Positions 1-8,903 of a DNA stretch of 64,000 bases are shown here, in pieces. The notes below the pieces were generated by a model. It was not told the origin of the DNA. It was given only the letters and a program-made list of their open reading frames with translations, and ran no database searches. This DNA comes from Paraclostridium hominis (GTDB lineage Bacteria; Bacillota; Clostridia; Peptostreptococcales; Peptostreptococcaceae), in contig NZ_JACRWD010000008.1 in NCBI RefSeq assembly GCF_014306135.1, forward strand, positions 18,474-82,473, given 5' to 3'. The position numbers were made by a program, and so were the translations under genes. The first letter of the stretch is position 1, and every line of letters starts with the position of its first letter.

Positions 1-504
1 GGAAGAGATGATGTAACGGCTGTAAAAAGAGCAGTGGATGCTGAACTTATAACTACAGGTGGTTTTGGATTTCCTAAGGGAGTTATGGAAAGAATAAAAT
101 CAGCACAAGAAAGAAGAGGAGTTATAATATTTACAGACCCAGACTTTGCAGGTGAAAAAATAAGAAAAAAGATAGCTGCAGAAGTTCCTGGATGTAAACA
201 TGCATTTTTACCAAGAGAAGAAGCAAAGAAAAATGGAGATATAGGAATAGAAAATGCTACTCCAGAAAGTATAAGAAAAGCACTTGAAAAAGTAAGAACA
301 GAAAGTACTGATAAAAGAGATGAATTCGGACAAGTAGATTTAATAAGAAATGGACTTATAGGAAATGATGATGCATCTCACAGAAGAGATAAGTTAGGAA
401 TGATATTAGGTATAGGTTACGGAAATGCAAAACAATTTTTAAATAGATTAAATAATTATGGAGTTAGTAGAGAAGAGTTTGAAAAAGCTTTAGAAACTTT
501 ATAA
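1..504 (+). CDS. rnmV: Ribonuclease M5 (5' end cut by window)
   Basis: RNase M5 matures the 5S rRNA precursor. The reading frame is open from base 1, so the N-terminus lies outside the window. The first visible residues, GRDDVTAVKRAVDAELITTG, belong to the Toprim metal-binding domain. TDPDFAGEKIRKKI follows, with the acidic DxD motif of the Toprim fold, and the C-terminal part matches the family's DNA-binding-like tail. It lies 24 bases upstream of rsmA, and rnmV-rsmA is the usual Firmicute order. Identification is firm; only the start is missing. Confidence 0.93.
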   Translation, partial: GRDDVTAVKRAVDAELITTGGFGFPKGVMERIKSAQERRGVIIFTDPDFAGEKIRKKIAAEVPGCKHAFLPREEAKKNGDIGIENATPESIRKALEKVRTESTDKRDEFGQVDLIRNGLIGNDDASHRRDKLGMILGIGYGNAKQFLNRLNNYGVSREEFEKALETL

Positions 505-528
505 TAATATAAATAAAGGAGATAAAAT

Positions 529-1398
529 ATGGATAGACTTTCGTCACATAGAAAAACTAAAGAAGTAGTAGATAAGCATGGATTTAAGTTTTCTAAATCA
601 TTAGGACAAAACTTTTTAATAGATGACAATGTAATAGATAGAATATTAGATGGAGCAAGACTTTCAAAAGGAGATAAAATAATAGAGGTAGGTCCTGGTA
701 TAGGTACACTTACTCGTGAGATGGGTAAAGTTGCTGATAAGGTTGTAGCTATAGAAATTGATAAAACTTTAATACCAATACTTAAAGACACTCTAGATGA
801 ATTTGATAATATAGAGGTAGTAAATCAAGATATATTAAAAGTTAATGTAGAAGAGTTAGTAAAAGAAAAGTTAGGTGGAGGACCAGTTAAGTTAGTAGCA
901 AATCTTCCATACTATATAACAACTCCTATAGTTATGAAATTCTTAGAAGAAGACATACCAGTAACAGATATAGTTGTTATGGTTCAAAAGGAAGTTGCTG
1001 ATAGAATGAATGCAAATCCTGGAACAAAAGACTATGGAGCATTATCAGTAGCTGTTCAATATTACTGTGATACAGAAATAGTAGCAAAAGCTCCAAGACA
1101 TATGTTTATACCACAACCGAATGTTGATTCTACAGTAATTGGGCTTCATGTAAGAGAAGAAAGAAAATACAATGTAGATAATGAAGATATATTCTTTAAA
1201 ACTGTTAAAGCTGCATTTGGGCAAAGAAGAAAAACTTTACTAAATGCATTAGGGACATTAGGATTTTTAAATAAAGATGAAATAAGAGAAGTTTTAAGTG
1301 AGGCTAATATAGATGAGAAAAGAAGAGGAGAAACTCTTACAATAGAAGAGTTTGCAAATCTTTCAAACTGTGTTAATAAAAAAGTACCTTCTAAATAG
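529..1398 (+). CDS. rsmA: 16S rRNA (adenine1518-N6/adenine1519-N6)-dimethyltransferase RsmA/KsgA
   Basis: This enzyme dimethylates two adjacent adenines in the 3' end helix of 16S rRNA during 30S maturation, using S-adenosylmethionine. The 289 residues are the normal length. SLGQNFL is at 24-30, the SAM-binding motif EVGPGIGTLT at 53-62, and the catalytic NLPYYIT at 125-131. A clear AAAGGAGAT ribosome site precedes the ATG. The stop codon TAG lies within the terminator hairpin at 1382-1411, so the last codons are also the left arm of the hairpin. It probably shares a transcript with rnmV. Confidence 0.97.
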   Translation: MDRLSSHRKTKEVVDKHGFKFSKSLGQNFLIDDNVIDRILDGARLSKGDKIIEVGPGIGTLTREMGKVADKVVAIEIDKTLIPILKDTLDEFDNIEVVNQDILKVNVEELVKEKLGGGPVKLVANLPYYITTPIVMKFLEEDIPVTDIVVMVQKEVADRMNANPGTKDYGALSVAVQYYCDTEIVAKAPRHMFIPQPNVDSTVIGLHVREERKYNVDNEDIFFKTVKAAFGQRRKTLLNALGTLGFLNKDEIREVLSEANIDEKRRGETLTIEEFANLSNCVNKKVPSK

Positions 1399-1411
1399 AA
1401 GGTACTTTTTT
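1382..1411 (+). terminator. Intrinsic terminator overlapping the end of rsmA
   Basis: An 11-bp perfect stem (1382-1392 with 1397-1407) has a 4-base loop and is followed by T residues to 1411. The left arm is coding sequence and the loop plus right arm contain the rsmA stop codon. Confidence 0.85.
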
Positions 1412-1466
1412 GCATGTCCAAACATATAATGTTTAGAGGGACTTATATTTTATAGGGGGGATAGCT

Positions 1467-2624
1467 TTGAGTACTAAAAAGAAGTATAAAAGAGATTATA
1501 TAATTCTAGAAGCTAAAGACATGAACTTTAGATATAAAGATAGAGTATTGCCAAAAGCATTTGCAAAAATTGAAGTTACAGAAGAAAAATCTTTGGTAGC
1601 ACTTTATGTAGAAAATCTTAAGTATATTAGAGATGGATATAAAGTGGTAGCTATACTAGAAGATTACAACACTTTGGATTTAGGGCGTATAGTATTGAGT
1701 GAACAAGGTAAAGGGGAATTTGCATTAAATTTAGACGAAAATAATACTAACATAAAGGCTGTGGCTTTAGTATCTGAAAAAAGTGTACCATTAATTGGAT
1801 TTAAGGGAAGTAAAATTGATAATTATGAAGAAATAATATTTACATCAGATGAAGAATATATGGAATATGAAGAATTAGAAGATGACGAAGAGTATGTATA
1901 TGAGGAAGTTGAGTATGTAGAAGTTGATGATGACGAAAACTGTGAGTATGAATATGAGTATTTAGAATATGTAGAAATAGAAGAAGATAATGAAGAAAAT
2001 ACAGATTACAACTATGAAAATGAAGAAGATAATGAAGAAATAGAGTACGTATCATCTCCTAGACAAAAAAATCAAAGAAATAAATCAACAAAACCTAGCA
2101 ATAATAAACCTGTAATTGAAGAGAATTTAAAACGTAGTGAAAAAGTAAGTGAAGAGATAAAACAAATTGATGAGGAAATAAATTATGAAGAAGCCCAAGT
2201 AAATACGGCTAGAAATTTATTAATGCCTAGACAGATAAAAAAAGGATTGAAAATGTTTAAAGAAGTTAAGCCATTTGCAAGGGATACTATAGAAAATACT
2301 AGATGGTGGAAAATAGAGATAACACCTATGACAATGTGCGGATATACTATGCCTTACTTAGGGTATATAAATACTTTAAATTATACTATGTATAGTGACA
2401 TAGTTTTACAATCATATAGATATAGACATTACTTATTTGGGGTTCAATATGATGAATACAACAAGCGTAAACACTATATGTACGCTATTCCAGGAAATAA
2501 AAATGAGCAACCAGATCAAGGTCATACAGGATTTAATATGTATAAACCATGTGATGATAGAAGCGATAAGCTTGGATATTGGATTTGTTTTGTTGATTCT
2601 AGAACTAGAAAGATTATGAAGTAA
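1467..2624 (+). CDS. Unknown protein with acidic Tyr/Glu-rich linker between two domains
   Basis: I do not recognise a named function. The 385 residues fall into three parts. Residues 1-125 look like a beta-rich domain (AFAKIEVTEE, LKYIRDGYKVVAILED, GRIVLSEQGKGEFAL). Residues 128-194 are extremely rich in Glu, Asp and Tyr. A basic/polar linker leads to a C-terminal domain from about 265 to 385 that is rich in aromatics (RWWKIEITPM, YRYRHYLFGVQYDE, LGYWICFVDSRT). No signal peptide or membrane segment is visible. The start is TTG, chosen because a strong GGGGGG ribosome site lies at 1455-1460. From memory, similar two-domain proteins occur in other clostridia without assigned function; a spore or morphogenetic role would be only a guess. 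Confidence 0.75.
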   Translation: MSTKKKYKRDYIILEAKDMNFRYKDRVLPKAFAKIEVTEEKSLVALYVENLKYIRDGYKVVAILEDYNTLDLGRIVLSEQGKGEFALNLDENNTNIKAVALVSEKSVPLIGFKGSKIDNYEEIIFTSDEEYMEYEELEDDEEYVYEEVEYVEVDDDENCEYEYEYLEYVEIEEDNEENTDYNYENEEDNEEIEYVSSPRQKNQRNKSTKPSNNKPVIEENLKRSEKVSEEIKQIDEEINYEEAQVNTARNLLMPRQIKKGLKMFKEVKPFARDTIENTRWWKIEITPMTMCGYTMPYLGYINTLNYTMYSDIVLQSYRYRHYLFGVQYDEYNKRKHYMYAIPGNKNEQPDQGHTGFNMYKPCDDRSDKLGYWICFVDSRTRKIMK

Positions 2625-2657
2625 ATTGTGAGAGAAGTCTGATAATATCGTTTTCTA

Positions 2658-2686
2658 TTGAAAAAAATTATGGAATAATTTACAAT
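2658..2686 (+). promoter_or_regulatory. Probable sigma-A promoter for the M20 peptidase gene
   Basis: TTGAAA at 2658-2663 and TACAAT at 2681-2686 are separated by 17 bases, each one mismatch from consensus. They lie about 35 bases upstream of the start codon at 2723, in a gap that follows the unknown gene. Confidence 0.6.
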
Positions 2687-2722
2687 ATATGTATGTAATA
2701 CAAACTAGGAGGAGAATTGAAT

Positions 2723-3838
2723 ATGATAAATAAACAAAGATTAATCGATGAATTCATAGAATTAGTAAAAATAGATAGTCCTTCATCTAAAGAAGGTAAC
2801 GTAGCTAAAGTACTAGTAAAAAAACTAGAAGCTATAGGATGTGAAGTTTGTATAGACGAAGCTGGTGTTAAAGCTGGTGGAGAAACAGGAAACGTAATAG
2901 CTAAATTAAAAGGAAACAGAGAAGGTAAAACAGTATTATTCAGTTCTCACATGGATACAGTTAGCCCAGGAGAAGGAATAAAACCTATAATAGATGAAGC
3001 AAAAGGAATAATAACAAGTGATGGAACTACAGTTTTAGGTTCTGATGATAAAGCTGGTATAGCAGCTATATTAGAAGCTTTAAGAATAATAAAAGAAAAT
3101 AATTTAGATCATGCTGATATAGAAGTAGTATTCTCTATATGGGAAGAAGGCGGATTATTTGGAGCTCAATATCTAGACTATTCTAAAATAAATGCAGATT
3201 ATGCTTTCGTTTTAGATAGTGGAGGATCTCCAGGAGAAATAATAACAAAAGCTCCAGCACAAGATAAAATAGAAGTAACTATAAAAGGTAAGCCAGCACA
3301 TGCAGGTTTACAACCAGAAAATGGAGTAAGTGCTATAATGGTAGCTTCTAAAGCTATAGAGAATATGAAATTACTTAGAATAGATGAAGAAACTACTGCA
3401 AACATAGGTATAGTTAAAGGTGGAATAGCTACAAACATAGTTATGCCTGAACTTGAAATAGTTGCAGAAGCTAGAAGTTTAGAAGAATCAAAATTAGATG
3501 CTCAAACTAATCATATGGTAGAAGAATTCAAAAAAGCAGGAGAAGCTATGGGAGCAGAAGTAATTGCTAAAGTAACTAGAGCCTATGCACCATTTAAAAT
3601 AGCTGATGATGCTGAGATAGTTGAACTTGCTAAAAAAGCATTCTCTAACATAGGAATAGAAGGATATACTGCTTCAACAGGTGGTGGAAGTGATACTAAC
3701 GTATTAAATGGAAATGGATTAAAAGCTGTTAACTTAGGAATAGGAATGAAAAATGCTCATACATTAGAAGAATATATAGCAATAGAAGATATAATAAATT
3801 CTTCAAGAGCTGTATTAGAAATAATTAAAGAAGCATAA
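2723..3838 (+). CDS. M20 family metallopeptidase (peptidase T-like)
   Basis: Zinc-dependent exopeptidase of the M20 clan, closest in pattern to the PepT-like proteins of clostridia; it probably trims small peptides in the cytoplasm. It is 371 residues long. HMDTV at 76-80 supplies the first metal ligand and catalytic Asp, GSDDKAG carries the bridging Asp, WEEGGLFG has the catalytic Glu pair, and GKPAHAGLQPENG is the dimerisation-domain loop. The ATG at 2723 was preferred over the upstream in-frame TTG at 2717 because AGGAGG at 2707-2712 is correctly spaced only for the ATG. It is monocistronic, with its own promoter and terminator. Substrate specificity cannot be read from sequence. Confidence 0.88.
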   Translation: MINKQRLIDEFIELVKIDSPSSKEGNVAKVLVKKLEAIGCEVCIDEAGVKAGGETGNVIAKLKGNREGKTVLFSSHMDTVSPGEGIKPIIDEAKGIITSDGTTVLGSDDKAGIAAILEALRIIKENNLDHADIEVVFSIWEEGGLFGAQYLDYSKINADYAFVLDSGGSPGEIITKAPAQDKIEVTIKGKPAHAGLQPENGVSAIMVASKAIENMKLLRIDEETTANIGIVKGGIATNIVMPELEIVAEARSLEESKLDAQTNHMVEEFKKAGEAMGAEVIAKVTRAYAPFKIADDAEIVELAKKAFSNIGIEGYTASTGGGSDTNVLNGNGLKAVNLGIGMKNAHTLEEYIAIEDIINSSRAVLEIIKEA

Positions 3839-3862
3839 TTAAATATATGATATAATAAAAGA

Positions 3863-3897
3863 ATCGCCCAACATTTGTTGGGTGATTTTTCATTTTT
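3863..3897 (+). terminator. Intrinsic terminator after M20 peptidase gene
   Basis: A 10-bp stem (3863-3872 with 3877-3886, one G-U pair) has an ATTT loop, followed by TTTTTCATTTTT. Confidence 0.88.
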
Positions 3898-4019
3898 AAG
3901 ATAAATGATAATTAATGTTGAATTAAAACTATAATTTATTGCAGTTAAGATTTGATGTAGGTTTAAGAAAGAATAAAAATGGATAATAAAATAAAGTATA
4001 TATATTAGGAGGTAATATC

Positions 4020-4916
4020 GTGGAAACAAGATATGATGAAGCCAATAAGGTAACAATACAATCTATAATTTGGAATGTAGTATTAACAGTTATAAAAATA
4101 TTTTCAGGTATAGTTGGAAAATCTAATGCTATGATAGCAGATGGATTACATTCAGCATCTGATATAATAAGTTCAGTAGGAGTTTTAATTGGTAATAAAG
4201 TTGCAAAAGCACCAAATGATAAAGAACATAATTATGGACATGAAAAAGCAGAAACATTAGTATCGTTTTTATTATCTATATTATTAATAGTTGTATCATT
4301 AAAAATCGGATTTAATGCACTTAAATCACTTTTTAACCTAGATAGAGTTCAAGTACCTACATTACTACCATTAGTAGTATCTATTATTTCTATAGCTATA
4401 AAAGAATATCAATATAGAATAACTATAAAAGTAGCTAATAAAATAAACTCACCATCATTAAAGGCTGATGCTTGGCATCATAGATCTGATGCACTTTCAT
4501 CTATTGCGGCATTTATAGGTATAGGAGGAGCCTTACTAGGTTTTAAAGCATTAGATCCAATTGCATCTATAGTCGTAGCTTTATTCGTAGCAAAAGTAGG
4601 ATTTGATATATTAAAAGATTCAGCTAATGAATTAATGGATTATTCAATAGATGAGGATCAAGAAAAACAGATAGTAAACATAGCAGAAAATACAGATGGG
4701 GTAATTAACTTAGGAGAAATAAGAACAAGAAAACATGGAGCTACTGCATATGTAGATTTAACTATATGTGTAAACAAGAACTTAACTGTTTTTGAAGGTC
4801 ATGAGATAGCAACTAAGTTAGAAAAACGCATAATAAAAGAGATGCAATTTGTAAAAGGTATAACAGTCCATGTAGAACCTTGTATAAATTGCCCAGGCAA
4901 TTCTTGTAAAAAATAA
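4020..4916 (+). CDS. Cation diffusion facilitator family metal exporter
   Basis: Membrane antiporter that exports divalent metal (Zn, Fe, Mn or Co) in exchange for protons. The 298 residues fit the family. About six membrane segments fill the first two thirds. The transport-site motifs are present: DGLHSASD in one helix and ADAWHHRSDALSS in another. The C-terminal cytoplasmic domain (VNIAENTDGVINLGEIRTRK) is the dimer-forming ferredoxin-like fold. The extreme C-terminus has a Cys pair (CINCPGNSCKK) that might bind metal. GTG start with TAGGAGGTAAT upstream. The metal cannot be deduced. Confidence 0.9.
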   Translation: METRYDEANKVTIQSIIWNVVLTVIKIFSGIVGKSNAMIADGLHSASDIISSVGVLIGNKVAKAPNDKEHNYGHEKAETLVSFLLSILLIVVSLKIGFNALKSLFNLDRVQVPTLLPLVVSIISIAIKEYQYRITIKVANKINSPSLKADAWHHRSDALSSIAAFIGIGGALLGFKALDPIASIVVALFVAKVGFDILKDSANELMDYSIDEDQEKQIVNIAENTDGVINLGEIRTRKHGATAYVDLTICVNKNLTVFEGHEIATKLEKRIIKEMQFVKGITVHVEPCINCPGNSCKK

Positions 4917-4943
4917 TAAAATAATATAAAAATTTATAAAAAC

Positions 4944-4972
4944 AGCACTATGATTCAATTGTAGTGCTTTTT
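4944..4972 (+). terminator. Terminator after CDF transporter gene
   Basis: A 7-bp stem (4944-4950 with 4962-4968) with an 11-base loop is followed by TTTT. Moderate strength. Confidence 0.65.
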
Positions 4973-5026
4973 AGTTTGCATATTTTATAGTATAATAAAA
5001 TCGTTAATTATATAGGGGGGGCTTTT

Positions 5027-5821
5027 ATGGCAAAGAAAAGAAAGATTAAAAAAAGGATTTTAATTCTTGTAGGAATAATTGGATTCTTTATAGTATATAC
5101 AGCTACATATGTTTATTTCTCAAAAAAGCAGGCAAGTGATCAGCCTGTTAAAGTCGAAAATAAAGACACACAAGAAGATTCAAGGTCATTACTAGCTCAG
5201 ATGAAAACAACTGATACAGTTTATATGTCAGATAAAAACTTACAAGATGTAAGAGTAGAGCAAGAGTATTGGAATCAGATAAAGTTTTTCTCTACTAAAT
5301 TTAAACAAGTAAGAAAGCCAAGTAACTATGAAAGTAAATATGAAGGTTATGTAGATAATGGTATTAGATTTTCTACTGATTTAGATTATTTTAGAATATT
5401 TACAGTAAATAAAGAAGAGTTTTATAAAATACCTGTATCAGAAAAAAAGATATTTGATAAATTATTACAAGAAAGTATATATACATCTATAGATTCTGTA
5501 AAAAAATACAAAACATGGGATAGTATAGAAATCATATATGGAGATGAAGTTAAAAAACCATGGAGATGGAATTATGATGATTTAGCATATAGTATATCTG
5601 TAAAAAGACTAGTTGGAAAAATACAGCCAGAAAAAAGTAAAGAAAGAAGTCCATACAACTTTACAGTTAAGATAAAGGGAGATGGTTATTCCATAACGCT
5701 TGAAACTATGGGAGATGACTATGTAAAAGTAACTTCTGATAAAGCAACAGCGTATTATGAAGTTCATAATGGATTATTTAATTATTTAAGAGATGATGTA
5801 TTTAAAATTGAAAAGAAATAG
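5027..5821 (+). CDS. Unknown single-pass membrane protein
   Basis: Function not recognised. The 264 residues start with a very basic N-terminus (MAKKRKIKKR), then one hydrophobic segment at about 11-32, followed by a polar domain presumably outside the membrane. The extracytoplasmic part has alternating hydrophobic and charged residues typical of a mixed alpha/beta fold, with several Trp/Tyr residues, but no catalytic motif I can name. A strong GGGGGGG ribosome site sits at 5015-5021. It stands alone between two terminators and converges on murC. Confidence 0.75.
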   Translation: MAKKRKIKKRILILVGIIGFFIVYTATYVYFSKKQASDQPVKVENKDTQEDSRSLLAQMKTTDTVYMSDKNLQDVRVEQEYWNQIKFFSTKFKQVRKPSNYESKYEGYVDNGIRFSTDLDYFRIFTVNKEEFYKIPVSEKKIFDKLLQESIYTSIDSVKKYKTWDSIEIIYGDEVKKPWRWNYDDLAYSISVKRLVGKIQPEKSKERSPYNFTVKIKGDGYSITLETMGDDYVKVTSDKATAYYEVHNGLFNYLRDDVFKIEKK

Positions 5822-5835
5822 TTATTATTGTAAAT

Positions 5836-5870
5836 AAAAAAGCTAGGCGAAATTCACCTAGCTTTTTTTA
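5836..5870. terminator. Bidirectional terminator between convergent genes
   Basis: An A-run, a 7-bp stem (5841-5847 with 5857-5863) and a T-run make a symmetrical hairpin. It can serve the + strand gene ending at 5821 and murC, which ends at 5873 on the - strand. Confidence 0.85.
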
Positions 5871-5872
5871 TA

Positions 5873-7225
5873 TTATTTTTCAAGTAGCATTTCGCCAACT
5901 TTATATACAGTACCAGCTCCTGCAGTTATAACTAAATCATCATCAGTAACATTTTCTGCAAGGTAATCTACTATTTCTTCAAATTTACTTAAGTATATTA
6001 CATCAACATTATTTTGATATAATTTATCAACTAAATCTTTAGAATGTATGTCTCCTGGATCTTTTTCACGAGCTGCATATATATCAGTTATTATAACTTT
6101 ATCAGCTGCATAAAATGCATCAGAGAATTCATTTAATAATGATTTAGTTCTCGTGTAAGTATGTGGTTGGAATATACACCATAATTTATTTTTCTTAATT
6201 TTCTTAGCTGCAGATAATGTAGCTTTTAATTCTGTTGGATGATGTGCATAGTCATCTACAACTAAAGCATTGTTGTATTTACCTTTAACTTCGAATCTTC
6301 TACCTACACCACTATATAAAGATATATTTTTTCTTATAGTTTCTAATTCTACACCAGAAACTAAAGCTGCTAATATAGCTCCTGTAGCATTGTATACATT
6401 GTGTATTCCAGGAACAGAAAGCTTAAACTCTCCTAAATCAATTCCATTGTAATTTATATTAAATATTCCATAGCCATCAGCGTCGAATTTAATATCTTTA
6501 ATTAGAGCATTATTTCCTTCGTTTTGACCATATTTAATAACAGTAGCTTTTATTTCATGTAATATATCCTTAGTATTTTCATCGTCTCCATTTATTATGA
6601 AGTAACCATCGTAAGGTAATAATTTACCAAATTTATTAAAAGATGCTTTTATTTCATCTATTCCAGAGAAATAATCTAAATGATCTTCTTCTATATTTAA
6701 AACGACAGATATTTTAGGGTTGAAGTTTAAGAAACTATCAACGTATTCGCAAGCCTCTGTTATAAAGTTTTGAGATTTTCCTATCTTAACATTACCACCT
6801 ATTATGCTAAGGTTTCCGCCAACTAGTATAGTTGGGTCAAGTTCTGCATATTCAAATATAGCAGATAGCATTGATGTTGTAGATGTTTTTCCATGAGTAC
6901 CAGAAACAGCTATAGAATTTTGATATTCTCTCATTATTTGCCCTAAAAAAGCAGCTCTATTTATAATTAATTTATTTTTTTCTTTAGCAGCAACTAATTC
7001 TTCATTATCAGATTTAACAGCAGCAGTATAAACTACCATATCTATATCATCAGTTATATGTTCTTTTTTATGACCTATATATATAGTTGCTCCTTGATCA
7101 CGAAGGTTATCTAATAAATGAGAATCTGTAGAATCTGATCCGAAAACATTGTAACCTTTATTTAAACATATTTTAGCTAATGCACTCATGCTAATACCGC
7201 CAACACCTATAAAGAATATGTTCAT
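5873..7225 (-). CDS. murC: UDP-N-acetylmuramate--L-alanine ligase
   Basis: Cytoplasmic Mur ligase that adds L-alanine to UDP-MurNAc, the first peptide step of peptidoglycan precursor synthesis. The 450 residues are normal. The N-terminal Rossmann motif FIGVGGISMSALA is at 5-17, the ATP loop GTHGKTST at 109-116, and the C-terminal ligase domain contains DDYAHHPTELKATL and the HTYTRTKSL segment. It is divergent from purR, with a good ribosome site (AGAAAGGTGG on the - strand) just before the ATG. It stands apart from the main mur cluster, as in other Firmicutes. Confidence 0.97.
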   Translation of the reverse strand: MNIFFIGVGGISMSALAKICLNKGYNVFGSDSTDSHLLDNLRDQGATIYIGHKKEHITDDIDMVVYTAAVKSDNEELVAAKEKNKLIINRAAFLGQIMREYQNSIAVSGTHGKTSTTSMLSAIFEYAELDPTILVGGNLSIIGGNVKIGKSQNFITEACEYVDSFLNFNPKISVVLNIEEDHLDYFSGIDEIKASFNKFGKLLPYDGYFIINGDDENTKDILHEIKATVIKYGQNEGNNALIKDIKFDADGYGIFNINYNGIDLGEFKLSVPGIHNVYNATGAILAALVSGVELETIRKNISLYSGVGRRFEVKGKYNNALVVDDYAHHPTELKATLSAAKKIKKNKLWCIFQPHTYTRTKSLLNEFSDAFYAADKVIITDIYAAREKDPGDIHSKDLVDKLYQNNVDVIYLSKFEEIVDYLAENVTDDDLVITAGAGTVYKVGEMLLEK

Positions 7226-7449
7226 AGTGAAACCACCTTTCTAGTAAATTAAAAGTTCTACAATAAGAACTATGTTTATGATATAATAGTATAATGTTCA
7301 ATATTTTAAGCAAAATAAAATTATAAAATATTTCTACATATTAAATATATTAAATTTCGAATAAAACATAACAAATATTATAACATAATGATATAAAATA
7401 TGCATTAATAAGTTAAAATACATAGGTTTTTAGTACAGGAGGTATTTAC
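7226..7449. other. Divergent promoter region murC/purR
   Basis: 224 bases of very AT-rich sequence separate the two divergent starts. Two TATAAT motifs occur at 7282-7287 and 7290-7295, and an inverted repeat AGTTCT/AGAACT at 7254-7259/7266-7271. No convincing -35 is paired with either TATAAT, so individual promoters are not assigned. Confidence 0.4.
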
Positions 7450-8334
7450 ATGAAATTTAAAAGGACGGAGCGTATAGGTGCAATAGTTAAAATATTATCT
7501 GATAATCCTAATAAAATATTTACATTAAGCTACTTCACATCTAAATTTAACTCAGCAAAGTCTACAATAAGTGAAGATTTAATAGTTGTTAAAAATGTTT
7601 TTGAAAAACTTGAGTTAGGACAAGTGATAACGATATCAGGTGCAGCTGGTGGAGTTAAATATATACCTAAAACATCTAAAGCAGAAAATGAAGAGTTTTT
7701 ATTAAACCTATGTGAAGAAATAAAAGACCCATCTAGAATTCTTTCTGGAGGATTTTTATATCTGATAGATTTAATATATGACCCTAGAATAGCATCTAAA
7801 ATAGGTAAAATATTTGCATCAAATATAGATTATTCACAAGCTGATTATGTTGTTACTATGGAAACAAAAGGTATACCTATGGCGCTTATGACAGCAAAAG
7901 CTATGAACTTACCTTTAGTTATAATAAGAAAAGACACAAAAGTATCAGAAGGGCCAACACTTAGCATGACATATGTAAGCGGAAATAGTTCAAAAGTAGA
8001 AAGTATGAGTTTACCTAGAAAAGCTGTTAAGCCTGGAAGTAAAGTTATATTAATAGATGACTTTATGAGAGGTGGAGGAACTATAAAAGGTATGATAGAA
8101 CTTATGAATGAGTTCGGAGCTGAAGTTATAGGAAAGGGAGTATTTATATCTACAACTAACCCAATTAAGAAAATGGTTGATGATTATATATCTTTAATTC
8201 AAATAGATGTAATTAATAATGAAGTAGTGAGTGTTGAGCCAAATTTACAAACATTTAGAGAAGAATACTGGACTACTAAAGATATAAATGAAATTGTAGA
8301 AGAAGAAAGCATTATGGATGATTTAGAAGGATAA
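7450..8334 (+). CDS. purR: Pur operon transcriptional repressor PurR (Bacillus type)
   Basis: DNA-binding repressor of purine genes that senses PRPP; unrelated to the LacI-type PurR of enterics. The 294 residues contain an N-terminal winged helix (RTERIGAIVKILSDNPNKIF, then SAKSTISEDL) and a phosphoribosyltransferase-like domain. The PRPP-binding motif VILIDDFMRGGGT is near residue 200. The downstream spoVG-glmU-prs order is the Bacillus arrangement, which links purine control with PRPP synthesis. The AGGAGGT ribosome site is well spaced. A CGAA-centred site at 7351-7363 might be a self-regulatory PurBox, but this is weak. Confidence 0.95.
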   Translation: MKFKRTERIGAIVKILSDNPNKIFTLSYFTSKFNSAKSTISEDLIVVKNVFEKLELGQVITISGAAGGVKYIPKTSKAENEEFLLNLCEEIKDPSRILSGGFLYLIDLIYDPRIASKIGKIFASNIDYSQADYVVTMETKGIPMALMTAKAMNLPLVIIRKDTKVSEGPTLSMTYVSGNSSKVESMSLPRKAVKPGSKVILIDDFMRGGGTIKGMIELMNEFGAEVIGKGVFISTTNPIKKMVDDYISLIQIDVINNEVVSVEPNLQTFREEYWTTKDINEIVEEESIMDDLEG

Positions 8335-8408
8335 GACAAGTTTTGAGGGCAAATTTCTATCAAATAAAAAAAAAGTAAAAAAATAATAAAAAATTTCTAA
8401 AATAATAG

Positions 8409-8438
8409 AGGAAATTTAACGAGTTGATAGAATTAATA
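8409..8438 (+). promoter_or_regulatory. Candidate sigma-H promoter of spoVG
   Basis: AGGAAAT at 8409-8415 and GAATTAATA starting at 8430 are separated by 14 bases. As I recall it, the B. subtilis spoVG sigma-H promoter has the same AGGA... and GAAT elements with the same spacing. It would give a leader of roughly 60 bases before the spoVG ATG at 8504. Confidence 0.6.
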
Positions 8439-8503
8439 TATTATAAAACAGTTTCAGTTTTTTTAATTAAATTTGTCAAACACAAAAGGGGGATATTAGT
8501 AAA

Positions 8504-8782
8504 ATGAAAATTACTGACGTGAGAGTGAGAAAATTAACTGACGAGGGGAAAATGAAATGTATAGTTTCATTAACTTTCGATAATTTATTTGTAGTACATG
8601 ATATAAAGGTTATAGAGGGACATAATGGATTATTCATAGCTATGCCAAGTAGAAAAATAGGAGAAGGAAACTTCAGAGATATAGCTCATCCTATAAATGC
8701 TGAAATGAGACAAATGCTAGAAGATGAAGTATTAAAAGCTTATCATGAAGCAGTATCTCAATTAGAAGTAGCTGCTGAATAA
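8504..8782 (+). CDS. spoVG: Septation/sporulation regulator SpoVG
   Basis: Small nucleic-acid-binding regulator of septation, sporulation and global gene expression. The 92 residues match the family throughout: MKITDVRVRKL at the start, then IVSLTFDNLFVVHDIKVIEG, and GLFIAMPSRKIGEGNFRDIA, the most conserved block. A GGGGG ribosome site precedes the ATG. It has its own candidate sigma-H promoter and terminator, so it is probably monocistronic and switched on at the onset of sporulation. Confidence 0.98.
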   Translation: MKITDVRVRKLTDEGKMKCIVSLTFDNLFVVHDIKVIEGHNGLFIAMPSRKIGEGNFRDIAHPINAEMRQMLEDEVLKAYHEAVSQLEVAAE

Positions 8783-8825
8783 TTAACAAAATTAAAAACA
8801 TAATATATTTTTAATATATTTCTTG

Positions 8826-8853
8826 AAGAGCCGAATTCCAGGCTCTTTTTTAT
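8826..8853 (+). terminator. Intrinsic terminator after spoVG
   Basis: A 7-bp GC-containing stem (8826-8832 with 8841-8847), 8-base loop and T-run to about 8851. Confidence 0.88.
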
Positions 8854-8903
8854 TTGAATAATATGTACTTTTTTACACAAAAATGGTATATTAGTTATTG
8901 TAA

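Noticed and set aside
7351..7363. CGAA-centred site upstream of purR as a PurBox.
   Set aside because: Only the CGAA core and AT flanks match, which is weak in such AT-rich DNA; no second box at a sensible distance was seen.
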